35,509 nt of DNA from Candidatus Margulisiibacteriota bacterium (GTDB lineage: Bacteria > Margulisbacteria > Marinamargulisbacteria > SXXA01 > SICP01). Below the pieces are notes generated by a model. The model did not search any database. It was not told where the DNA came from and saw only the letters and a list, made by a program, of their open reading frames with translations. Location of the stretch: positions 1 to 35,509 of the forward strand of contig SICP01000015.1 in assembly GCA_009691415.1 (NCBI GenBank), read 5' to 3'. Within the stretch, counting starts at the first letter, position 1, and every line of letters begins with the position of its first letter. The position numbers were made by a program, and so were the translations under genes. This document shows positions 7,945-16,843 of this stretch, one piece after another.

Positions 7945-9482
7945 TTGCAATCCTAGATTTCGGATCTCAGTACAGTGAATTAATTGCCAGAAGAATACGC
8001 GAAGCCAACGTCTACTCAGAAGTACTTCCACACAACACCACACTAAAAGAATTATTAAAACGTCCTCATATTAGCGGCGTCATTCTCTCTGGAGGCCCCG
8101 CCTCTGTATTTAATGCAGACGCGCCACAATGTGACCCAGCAATTTTTGCATCAGCCCTTCCTATACTAGGCATATGTTATGGCATGCAACTCATGGCCAA
8201 TAGTCTCGGCGGTGAAGTAGTACGCGGCGATAAACACGAATACGGCAAAGCCAATCTCTATATTGATGCCAACGAAAATTTATTCGAAGGACTCTGGATG
8301 GAAATGCTCATCTGGATGAGCCACGGTGACACCGTCATCAAAATGCCACCAGGATTTCAACGCCTAGGCCACACCGAAAACTGCCCTATTGCTGCCATGG
8401 GAAATATAGAAAAAAAACGGTACGGCATCCAATTCCATCCCGAAGTTTCACACACTGTCAGAGGCTCCGAAATCATACAAAACTTCATCTTCAACGTCTG
8501 TGGATGCAAAGCGGTATGGACACCAAAATCATTTATTAAAACTGCCATTGAAGAAATTCAAGCCGAAGTAAAAGATCAAAGAGTTCTGTGCGCATTGTCT
8601 GGTGGCGTAGATTCCAGTGTCGTCGCAGCACTACTCAAAGAAGCCATCGGAGAAAATCTCACTTGCGTCTATATCGACCAAGGCTTCATGAGAAAAGGCG
8701 AATCCGAACGTATACAAAAATTATTTGCAGGCGAATTTAAAATTGATCTTATCCACATTGACGCATCCGAACGCTTTTACAAAAAAGTAGCCGGCGTCAC
8801 AGACCCAGAAACCAAACGCAAACTCATAGGCGAAGAATTTATCCGGGTCTTCGAAGAAACAGCCGATGACCTCAAACATGATTACCCCTATCTAGCACAA
8901 GGCACACTCTATCCAGACATTATCGAATCAGCCACAGTAGGCGTTTCAAAAACTGCCGTCAAAATCAAAACCCACCACAACGTCGGTGGACTCCCAGAAA
9001 AAATGAAGTTCAAAATTATAGAACCGCTCAAAAAACTCTTCAAAGATGAAGCAAGAAAAGTGGGGCTAGAACTCAACCTTCCCGAAGAAATCGTCTATCG
9101 CCAACCCTTCCCAGGACCCGGTCTCGCCATACGCATCATCGGCGATCCGTCCAAAGAACACGTACGCATCTTGCAAGAAGCAGACGTCGTTGTCATGGAC
9201 GAAATCAAAGCCTCTGGATACTACAGAAAACTCTGGCAAGCATTCGCTGTTCTTCTCCCAACGATCAAAACAGTAGGCGTACAAGGGGATAACAGAACCT
9301 ATCAACATACCCTCGCATTACGCGCTGTAACATCCGATGACGCCATGACCGCACATTGGGCACACCTACCCTACGAACTACTAGAAAAAATATCGTCACG
9401 CATCATTAACGAAATCCCAGAAATTAATCGTGTAGTCTATGACATTTCGTCAAAGCCACCGGCTACGATTGAGTGGGAGTAA
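7941..9482 (+). CDS. guaA: GMP synthase (glutamine-hydrolysing)
   Basis: GATase ILGICYGMQLMA, ATP-PPase LCALSGGVDSSVVAALL, C-terminal PPATIEWE; ATGA overlap with guaB3. Confidence 0.97.
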   Translation: MIAILDFGSQYSELIARRIREANVYSEVLPHNTTLKELLKRPHISGVILSGGPASVFNADAPQCDPAIFASALPILGICYGMQLMANSLGGEVVRGDKHEYGKANLYIDANENLFEGLWMEMLIWMSHGDTVIKMPPGFQRLGHTENCPIAAMGNIEKKRYGIQFHPEVSHTVRGSEIIQNFIFNVCGCKAVWTPKSFIKTAIEEIQAEVKDQRVLCALSGGVDSSVVAALLKEAIGENLTCVYIDQGFMRKGESERIQKLFAGEFKIDLIHIDASERFYKKVAGVTDPETKRKLIGEEFIRVFEETADDLKHDYPYLAQGTLYPDIIESATVGVSKTAVKIKTHHNVGGLPEKMKFKIIEPLKKLFKDEARKVGLELNLPEEIVYRQPFPGPGLAIRIIGDPSKEHVRILQEADVVVMDEIKASGYYRKLWQAFAVLLPTIKTVGVQGDNRTYQHTLALRAVTSDDAMTAHWAHLPYELLEKISSRIINEIPEINRVVYDISSKPPATIEWE

Positions 9483-9504
9483 CTTAAATTTTCTTTTACT
9501 AGTA

Positions 9505-9588
9505 CTTAAAGCCCCCTAAAGGAGGACTTCAAAAACAGGTTCTTCACCCTCCCTTTTAGGGGAGGGCCAGAGTGGGGCCTAAAGTATC
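9505..9588. repeat. Intergenic nested-hairpin (REP/MITE-like) element
   Basis: CCCCCTAAAGGAGG, then CCCTCCCTTTTAGGGGAGGG, bounded by CTTAAAGCCCC...GGGGCCTAAAG in imperfect inverted orientation. Confidence 0.5.
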
Positions 9589-9617
9589 CCAAAAAAACCC
9601 AGCCTTTCGACTGGGTT
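9588..9617 (-). terminator. Rho-independent terminator of the outer-membrane protein gene
   Basis: AACCCAG (9596-9602) / CTGGGTT (9611-9617) stem; minus-strand read continues into TTTTTTT. Confidence 0.8.
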
Positions 9618-9644
9618 CCTTTGTAACAACTAATTTTTTGAAAA

Positions 9645-10130
9645 TTAGAAGTTGATTGTAGCGCCTACAACTGGATAAATTGTTGTAAGAACATTTACGT
9701 GCTTACCAGCTGAATCTTTGCTATCAACACCAATTGTAAGAAGATCTACCGAAAGACCTATCTTCACATCTTTAGTGATGTTGTAAACTGCATTCTTAGT
9801 CAATTTCAAAGGTCCGATGATTGTATCTGAACCATCTGTAGTTGTTTTAGAAATAGTTGTTGTTATTTCCGAACGCCCCACCCATGGAAGAGTCAATTCC
9901 AAACCACCTAAAACGCTATAACCCATTGCTTTACCAGATTGGGCAGAAGGATTCATAACTGAAACTCCTGTTACCAAACGCATATCTTGTACAACTGGGA
10001 AATAGAAACGTCCAGTTGGGTTTCCTTGACCACTGAAACTTACCAACGCATCTACATCTGCCGCTTTAACTACAGATGGAAGTGCAACCATCATAACTCC
10101 TGCTAACAATAAACCCATTTGTTTCTTCAT
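9645..10130 (-). CDS. Secreted small beta-barrel-like outer-membrane protein
   Basis: Signal peptide MKKQMGLLLAGVMMVALPSVVKAA; amphipathic strands; terminal aromatic ...YPVVGATINF; AAGGAG SD. Confidence 0.65.
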   Translation of the reverse strand: MKKQMGLLLAGVMMVALPSVVKAADVDALVSFSGQGNPTGRFYFPVVQDMRLVTGVSVMNPSAQSGKAMGYSVLGGLELTLPWVGRSEITTTISKTTTDGSDTIIGPLKLTKNAVYNITKDVKIGLSVDLLTIGVDSKDSAGKHVNVLTTIYPVVGATINF

Positions 10131-10263
10131 ATTTTGTTGCTCCTTTTACTATTTTTTTAATATATGTATCCCACAAAGATAAAGCATAAAGTATCAAAAA
10201 AAAATGTCAACCCAAGAAGTAAAATTGACAGTCCCAAACAAGAACATTAATCTTAATAAATAA

Positions 10264-10833
10264 ATGAGAAATAAAAAAATAACGGGCATCATTCTTCACA
10301 GCAAACCTTTTTTTGAAAATGATAAACTCATCGAGCTCTTTTCCCCCACAGAAGGCCGCATCAAACTTCTCGCAAAATATGCACAGAAACGTCACCAGAT
10401 TTTTGGTGGCCGACTAGAACCACTCAACCATGTCGAATTTGTCCTCTATAAAGGATCCAGTTTCCAACTCATCACACAATGCGATTTACTCACAACATTT
10501 CCTGCCATCAGAAATAGATTCAACACTCTGAGCATGGCCTTTTACATCTGTAATATCGTTCGAAAAGCAACCCTCTTCGATCAACACAATCACGCGCTCT
10601 TTTCACTATTATTTGAAACGCTTCACCAACTCAATCAACAAACTCAAACACCCCTCACCCTATTACAAGAAATGTTCGAACAAAAATTTCTCGAAACCGA
10701 AGGTCTGTTAGACAAAGCGTCGCACAAAATACCCCTCACATTTAGAAGCCAATTCGAAGCCTATGTCGGAGAAAAGCTATGCCATCCCTTACAATTGACC
10801 ACCCCTCCTCCCATTGCTAAAGTAGCCCTATGA
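10264..10833 (+). CDS. recO: DNA repair protein RecO (short, no zinc-finger cysteines)
   Basis: ITGIILHSKPFFENDKLIELFSPTEGRIKLLAKYAQK...GRLEPLNHVEFVLYKG. Confidence 0.85.
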   Translation: MRNKKITGIILHSKPFFENDKLIELFSPTEGRIKLLAKYAQKRHQIFGGRLEPLNHVEFVLYKGSSFQLITQCDLLTTFPAIRNRFNTLSMAFYICNIVRKATLFDQHNHALFSLLFETLHQLNQQTQTPLTLLQEMFEQKFLETEGLLDKASHKIPLTFRSQFEAYVGEKLCHPLQLTTPPPIAKVAL

Positions 10834-12839
10834 TCCTAATTCCCCTAGCATGCGCAGGCCTCACCTTACTCATCGGCACAGGCATCTTGTGGAGCCTCCA
10901 TCGACTCCCTGTCGAAAAGAATAAAACCACCGAACTAGAAGCCTTTATTTCTGAAGGACTCGGAAGCTTCGGGAAACGCACGCTGAGTGCCATCATCCAA
11001 TCCCTTATCTATGTTACGATCGTCTTAATGCTCGCCGCGCTAGCATTTCACAAAACATTTTCCTGGATACAAATTAGCGCATTTCTTGCCGGCGGTTTAT
11101 TTACAACAAGTAGCGCATATTTCAGTCTAAAATTTTCGCCAAAAATGGTACCCCTTATTATTAAACATTCTAAAAACTACGTGCACGAAGGACTACTCAC
11201 ACTCTTTCAAGCCAGCACTGCAATCGGGCTATTTATCGTAGGATGGGTTTTCTTGGGATTAATTGCAACATTTATCATACTAGGAAGCCGCGCTGTGATT
11301 GGATACGGACTGGGCATGTCATTAGCCGCATTTTTTTTACGCATTGGCGGTGGACTCTTTAAAACCACTACCGATATTGGCTCTGACAATATTCACGCAC
11401 TAGAAAAAAACGTCCCCAATTTTGACACACGAAATCCAGCCAGCATTTTAGATCTAACCGGTGATTATATTGGAGATATCATTGGCTTTTCATCTGATCT
11501 ATTAAGCTCTTTTGCATTTGTCATAATTGCCTGCATCCTCTTCGCAGATACGCTTCTTGCACGACACACCATACAAGCGGACACCGCTTTAAAACTTCAA
11601 CAACTCCCACTTCAAATTTTAGCCATCGGGCTTATTGCGTCTCTGATTGGCATTTACATCTCAACCGTGAGAATCAAACTTAAAGTTATACATAATATTC
11701 TCTTAGAAAGTCTCTATATCACGATTCTTTTATGCGGCATGGGCACTCTCTTTATTTTGCGATATTTTGGTCTTGATAGCAGCGCCCTTTTCCCTGCCTA
11801 TTTACTCGGATTATTTGGCGCAATTTTAATTGGATTTTCCTCTGAAGTCCTCACTTCAAGCAAATTTAGTCCCACCAAAAAAATTGCGGCTCAAGCAGAA
11901 TACGGCCCAGTTATTTCTCTCTTTAACGGCCTGTCATTGGGATTAAGAAGCAACGGACTCTTCACCTGCTATATTTTACTCATGGCCGCAGGCGCGTTCT
12001 ACTTCTCGGGTGTATACGGTATCGCTATTGCAGCCATGGGCATGCTGTCCGCCACACCCATTATCCTGAGCATTAATATATTTACGCCTCTAGCTGCCAA
12101 CACTCAAAAGATGCAACAGCTCACACTCGACCATCAAACCACCAATAAAAATACCAAAAAAATCAATGAGATCGGACACACCACCGCGGCCATAGGAAAT
12201 GGATTTGCAGCCGGTGCAGCAATCTTAGCAAGCACCAGTTTGCTTTTCACAATACCCCTCTTAAATCCTGCCGAAAATAGCCCGCAACTCATGATCAATC
12301 TGAGTCTACTAACAGGCTTATGCTTAGGCGTTTCGCTCCCCTTTATTTTTTCAGGCTATCTCCTCAAAGGACTCACAGGGAATATCCTGGGGATGCTAAA
12401 AGAAGTGAGTAGACAATTTAAAGAAATCCCCTATCTTCATGAAAACAAAGGGCGCCCCGACATCATAAAAGCATCTGATGACCAAGCAAGAATGACGATG
12501 GACTCTCTTATTATTCCTGGTCTCTTAATGGTTCTACCCCCTATATTAATTGGATATATTTTTGGTGCACAAATGCTCATAGGATTAGGACTCGGAACCG
12601 CACTAGCATGCTTTAGCCAAAGTTTTTTTTGGGCCAACATGGGTGATGCCTTACACAATGCAAAACACGATATCGAAAACGGCCATTTCGGCGGAAAAAA
12701 TTCACCCACTTATACCCATATTACTATCGCCAACAATATCGGAGATGGGTTTAAAGACCTACTAAGCCCAGCACTCAACACCTGGCTAAAATCTGTCACG
12801 ATTATTATCGTTTTAGTTCTAAGTCTACTCGCACTATAA
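10830..12839 (+). CDS. Membrane pyrophosphatase (HppA)-family protein with altered catalytic motifs
   Basis: Collinear with H+-PPase (GGGLFKTTTDIGSDN, RNPASILDLTGDYIGD, TTAAIGNGFAAGAAIL, RQFKEIP, NIGDGFKDLLSPALN) and multi-spanning; several signature residues replaced. Confidence 0.85.
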   Translation: MILIPLACAGLTLLIGTGILWSLHRLPVEKNKTTELEAFISEGLGSFGKRTLSAIIQSLIYVTIVLMLAALAFHKTFSWIQISAFLAGGLFTTSSAYFSLKFSPKMVPLIIKHSKNYVHEGLLTLFQASTAIGLFIVGWVFLGLIATFIILGSRAVIGYGLGMSLAAFFLRIGGGLFKTTTDIGSDNIHALEKNVPNFDTRNPASILDLTGDYIGDIIGFSSDLLSSFAFVIIACILFADTLLARHTIQADTALKLQQLPLQILAIGLIASLIGIYISTVRIKLKVIHNILLESLYITILLCGMGTLFILRYFGLDSSALFPAYLLGLFGAILIGFSSEVLTSSKFSPTKKIAAQAEYGPVISLFNGLSLGLRSNGLFTCYILLMAAGAFYFSGVYGIAIAAMGMLSATPIILSINIFTPLAANTQKMQQLTLDHQTTNKNTKKINEIGHTTAAIGNGFAAGAAILASTSLLFTIPLLNPAENSPQLMINLSLLTGLCLGVSLPFIFSGYLLKGLTGNILGMLKEVSRQFKEIPYLHENKGRPDIIKASDDQARMTMDSLIIPGLLMVLPPILIGYIFGAQMLIGLGLGTALACFSQSFFWANMGDALHNAKHDIENGHFGGKNSPTYTHITIANNIGDGFKDLLSPALNTWLKSVTIIIVLVLSLLAL

Positions 12840-12857
12840 CCCAAAAGGAGCCCAAAA

Positions 12858-13598
12858 ATGCGCACTCGAATGATCGCCGGAAATTGGAAAATGAACACCA
12901 CCTTATCCGAAGCAACAAACCTAGCAGAGTCACTGACTTCTATCTCATCCCCCGAAACAGAAGTCGTTATTTTTCCGCCTTTTATCAGTCTTGGAACCGT
13001 CCAAAATACCGTCAAAAACTCTCAGATAAAACTTGGGGCACAAACGATACATCATGAACCAAAAGGTGCCTACACAGGCGAAATATCCGGCCCCATGCTC
13101 AAGAGTGTTGGATGTGACTACGTCCTCATAGGACACTCTGAACGAAGACAATATTTTCACGAAGACAATGCACTTCTAAACCAAAAAATAAGAGCCGCCA
13201 TTTCTCATCAGCTTATTCCGATTCTATGTGTCGGCGAAAGCTTAGCAGAACGCGAAAACAACATCACGCTAGATGTCATCAAAACCCAAATATTAGAAGC
13301 CCTCGCAGCCATACCCTACACAAACATGGTTATCGCCTACGAACCCGTCTGGGCCATCGGTACGGGCAAAGTGGCCAGCCCCGAACAAGCCCAAGAGGTC
13401 CATGCTTTTATTCGAAAAATACTCTCAGACCATTACGACAAAATGAGCGCAGAAAAAATACGTATCCTATATGGCGGATCTGTAACACCACAAAATAGCC
13501 ACTCATTATTTGAAAAACCAGATATTGATGGCGCACTTGTAGGCGGTGCTAGCCTAAGTGCCGAAAGCTTTATTAACATCATACAAACACACTCATAA
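12858..13598 (+). CDS. tpiA: Triosephosphate isomerase
   Basis: AGNWKMN, VLIGHSERRQYFHE, IAYEPVWAIGTG, ILYGGSV; SD AAGGAG. Confidence 0.97.
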   Translation: MRTRMIAGNWKMNTTLSEATNLAESLTSISSPETEVVIFPPFISLGTVQNTVKNSQIKLGAQTIHHEPKGAYTGEISGPMLKSVGCDYVLIGHSERRQYFHEDNALLNQKIRAAISHQLIPILCVGESLAERENNITLDVIKTQILEALAAIPYTNMVIAYEPVWAIGTGKVASPEQAQEVHAFIRKILSDHYDKMSAEKIRILYGGSVTPQNSHSLFEKPDIDGALVGGASLSAESFINIIQTHS

Positions 13599-13612
13599 AG
13601 GGAGTTTTATTC

Positions 13613-14191
13613 ATGAAAAAATACATGTTTTTCCTAATGCTATTCATCACAATCACCACATCCGCTTGGGCAAAAAATCCTATCGTGAATTTACAAACCA
13701 CACAGGGTGATATCATTATCGAACTCTATGTAGATAAAGCGCCCATGTCATGTAAAAATTTCCTCTCGTATGTCAAAGAAGGATTTTATGATGGCACGAT
13801 ATTTCACCGAGTCATCAAAGGCTTTATGATTCAGGGTGGCGGATTTAGCTCTGGCCTCAAAGAAAAAGATACATTGGCTCCCATCATGAATGAAGCCGCT
13901 AACGGACTCCGAAATGAGATCGGTACTATCGCCATGGCCAGAACAGGTGAAGTAAACAGTGCCACCGCACAATTTTTTATCAACACCAACAACAACGCAT
14001 TTCTCAATCACAGAGGTACCAACCCACCCGATTATGGCTATGCCGTTTTCGGAAAAGTGATTCAAGGCCTTGATGTTGTCAACAAAATCGAAGCAAAGAA
14101 AACCACAAAAATAGGGTATTACTCTGATGTACCGACAGAAGAAATTATCATCAAAAAAGCAAGCTTATTAAGGAAAGAAGAGAAGAAATAA
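13613..14191 (+). CDS. Exported peptidyl-prolyl cis-trans isomerase (cyclophilin)
   Basis: Signal peptide MKKYMFFLMLFITITTSAWA; FHRVIKGFMIQGGGF; AMARTGEVNSATAQFFIN. Confidence 0.93.
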   Translation: MKKYMFFLMLFITITTSAWAKNPIVNLQTTQGDIIIELYVDKAPMSCKNFLSYVKEGFYDGTIFHRVIKGFMIQGGGFSSGLKEKDTLAPIMNEAANGLRNEIGTIAMARTGEVNSATAQFFINTNNNAFLNHRGTNPPDYGYAVFGKVIQGLDVVNKIEAKKTTKIGYYSDVPTEEIIIKKASLLRKEEKK

Positions 14192-15403
14192 CTATCCCAA
14201 CACCGCTTTTTCCCACTCTTGACTTAAATCTTCACGATTAATCCACGCCATCACATAATCCGAAAATACCGATGCCGTTGCGCCATCAGACCTGCCTGTA
14301 ATCGTTAATTTCTTTTCGAATTGAACAGCCATTTCAAGCGCTTTATCCACACAATCTGCTTCATTCACATACCCAATATGTCGTAACAACATCGCCGAGG
14401 CTTTTATCATCGAACACGGATCTGCGTATTGCGCGCGGCCCTCTTGAACCATCCGTGGCGCACTACCATGAATCGCTTCAAACATAGACCACCGCTTTCC
14501 AATATTGGCACTCCCCGCAGTACCAACCCCACCTTGAATTTGCCCCGCTTCATCCGTCAAAATATCGCCATATAAATTAGGTAAAACCATGACTTCAAAT
14601 TCACTACGACGCGCCGGATCCAACAACTTGGCCGTCATAATATCGATGTACCATTCATCCAATTTAATGCCATAAACTTCGTACTCTTTGGCAATCCGTT
14701 TTGCAACAGAAGAAAATCGTCCATCTGTCGTTTTAATCACATTCGACTTTGTAATCACGGTCACACGCTTTTTACCATTGGTTTTAGCATATTCAAAAGC
14801 AAGACGAATAATCCGTTCACTGCCAGGCTCTGTAATCACTTTAAAATCAAAACTTAACTGATCTGTGACATCAAATCCTTGAGAGCCTAAAACATATTCA
14901 CCCTCAGTATTTTCCCTAAAAAATATCCAATCGATTTTATCTTTTGGCACTTTTACAGGACGTACACAAGCGAACAAATCTAGCTCCCTACGCATCGCAA
15001 CATTAGCACTTTCTATATTCGGCCAACCATCTCCTTTTTGAGGCGTCGTTGTCGGACCTTTTAAAATTACATCACACGTTTTTAATGCAGCCAAAACATC
15101 TTCAGGAATCGCTTTTAATTGCGCCGCACGGTTTTCAATGGTTAGGCCCTCAATCATTTTGAAAATAACTTTTCCAGCTTCACACTGAGACTTCAAAACA
15201 TGCTCCAAAACACGTAGTGCCTGCACAGAAATTTCTAGACCAATCCCATCTCCAGGACAAATACCAATGACAACCGGAGTTCCTTTAGAAAAATCTGCCC
15301 ATGGTTCCGGTTGTGAAATACGATCTACATAATCCAATTGTTTTTCAATTAAAACCTTAAATTTATCTAACGCAAGTTGAACTTTTTCTTCCCTAGAACT
15401 CAT
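14192..15403 (-). CDS. icd: Isocitrate/isopropylmalate dehydrogenase family (probable NAD-dependent isocitrate dehydrogenase)
   Basis: GICPGDGIGLEI, FFRENTEGEY, NLYGDILTDEAGQIQGGVGTAGSANIG; SD AGGAGA. Confidence 0.85.
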   Translation of the reverse strand: MSSREEKVQLALDKFKVLIEKQLDYVDRISQPEPWADFSKGTPVVIGICPGDGIGLEISVQALRVLEHVLKSQCEAGKVIFKMIEGLTIENRAAQLKAIPEDVLAALKTCDVILKGPTTTPQKGDGWPNIESANVAMRRELDLFACVRPVKVPKDKIDWIFFRENTEGEYVLGSQGFDVTDQLSFDFKVITEPGSERIIRLAFEYAKTNGKKRVTVITKSNVIKTTDGRFSSVAKRIAKEYEVYGIKLDEWYIDIMTAKLLDPARRSEFEVMVLPNLYGDILTDEAGQIQGGVGTAGSANIGKRWSMFEAIHGSAPRMVQEGRAQYADPCSMIKASAMLLRHIGYVNEADCVDKALEMAVQFEKKLTITGRSDGATASVFSDYVMAWINREDLSQEWEKAVLG

Positions 15404-16295
15404 AGCTATGTCTCCTTTTAAAGGAAAGTACAGTATTAGATAACAGCATCGCAATCGTCATCGGTCCTACGCCACCTGGTACGGGTGTAATCGCAGAAGC
15501 CAAAGGTGCAACCGCTTCATAGTTTACATCTCCCACCAAACGATATCCGCGAGAAGCTTCCACATCCACAACACGATTGATCCCCACATCTACCACAACA
15601 GCACCAGGCCTCACCATATCAGCGGTCACAAACCCAGGCTGCCCAATCGCCGCAATTAAAATATCTGCTTGTTTTGTAATTTCTGATAAATTTTGTGACT
15701 TAGAATGACACACCGTCACCGTCGCATTGGCCCAAGACGCCTTCTGCAAAAAAAGTCCCGCCAAAGGCTTTCCAACAATATGGCTTCTCCCAACAATCAC
15801 AACATGACGCCCTTCAACAGGAATTTGATAGCACTTCAATAACTCAATCACACCATACGGCGTACAAGGCCAAAAGGTAGGTAAGCCTAAAAATAATTTT
15901 CCAACATTACTCGGATGAAAACCATCCACATCTTTAGACGGGTCAATGAGTTGCAACATTTTGTCTTCATCATAACCATAGCCCAACGGCAAAGGCAGTT
16001 GCAACAAAATACCATCAATATCTTCACGACTATTTAAATTTTCAATAAGAGCAATAAGTTTATCTTCGCCATAATCAGCGTCTACACGAAATTCAAAAGA
16101 CGCAACTCCGACACGTTCGCACGCTTTTTTCTTCATCCCAACATAGGCCTGAGAGGCAGGATTTTCTCCTACTAAAATAACAGCCAATCCAGGCGCCCGC
16201 CCTGCACGCTCAGTCAACTCTGAAATTTCTGATTGTAACCGCGTCTGAATCGATTGCGAAACAACCTGTCCATCCAAAATCATCTTATTGCTCAA
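15393..16295 (-). CDS. folD: Methylenetetrahydrofolate dehydrogenase/cyclohydrolase
   Basis: GENPASQAYVGMKKKACERVG, DGILLQLPLP, KDVDGFHPSNVG, VGRSHIVGKPLA, PVPGGVGPMTIAMLL. Confidence 0.97.
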   Translation of the reverse strand: MSNKMILDGQVVSQSIQTRLQSEISELTERAGRAPGLAVILVGENPASQAYVGMKKKACERVGVASFEFRVDADYGEDKLIALIENLNSREDIDGILLQLPLPLGYGYDEDKMLQLIDPSKDVDGFHPSNVGKLFLGLPTFWPCTPYGVIELLKCYQIPVEGRHVVIVGRSHIVGKPLAGLFLQKASWANATVTVCHSKSQNLSEITKQADILIAAIGQPGFVTADMVRPGAVVVDVGINRVVDVEASRGYRLVGDVNYEAVAPLASAITPVPGGVGPMTIAMLLSNTVLSFKRRHSYEF

Positions 16296-16695
16296 ATCCT
16301 AAGACAAACTGTTTGTTATCTTCGGTACCATTTTTATATTTATCATACGTACCTTCTTTGTAACCTTGTTCCTGACGATCGTGATTCAATTTATTTTTTT
16401 TGGCATACAACTCAAACACATCTTGCGCATTCATACCCGCAATCGTACACATAGACACCCAAAAATGGAGCATGTCTACCAATTCAACTTTAATATTTCC
16501 CCAATCTTCTTCATCTTTTTTCCACCACTTCCAATTCAAACTATCTACCGCTTCTGCAGATTCTTGACGCAGTGCCAATTCAAAATTCAAAAACCATTTG
16601 CGACGCACTTCAGGATCCGATATTTCTTCATACAATGCAGGATTAATACGGCGATTCAATTCTATTTGTTTCTCAAAAATATCCTGCAAATTCAT
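16285..16695 (-). CDS. Dimeric dUTPase / all-alpha NTP-PPase family
   Basis: MNLQDIFEKQIELNRRI...ALRQESAEAVDSLNWKWWKK...KVELVDMLHFWVSM; SD GGAGGA. Confidence 0.8.
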   Translation of the reverse strand: MNLQDIFEKQIELNRRINPALYEEISDPEVRRKWFLNFELALRQESAEAVDSLNWKWWKKDEEDWGNIKVELVDMLHFWVSMCTIAGMNAQDVFELYAKKNKLNHDRQEQGYKEGTYDKYKNGTEDNKQFVLGFEQ

Positions 16696-16843
16696 AAAAA
16701 TATCCTCCGGAAAATCAATAATATTAATAATAACGCGAAAGAGCCGTTGCGTCAGCAATAAAAACTCAAATAAAAATAAAGTAAAATATAAATAATATTA
16801 AAATATATTTGACGATATTAAATAGATAGGCAATACTGCACAC

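Noticed and set aside
13226-13498. Plus-strand 90-aa Arg/His/Thr-rich ORF
   Set aside because: Out-of-frame shadow ORF inside tpiA.
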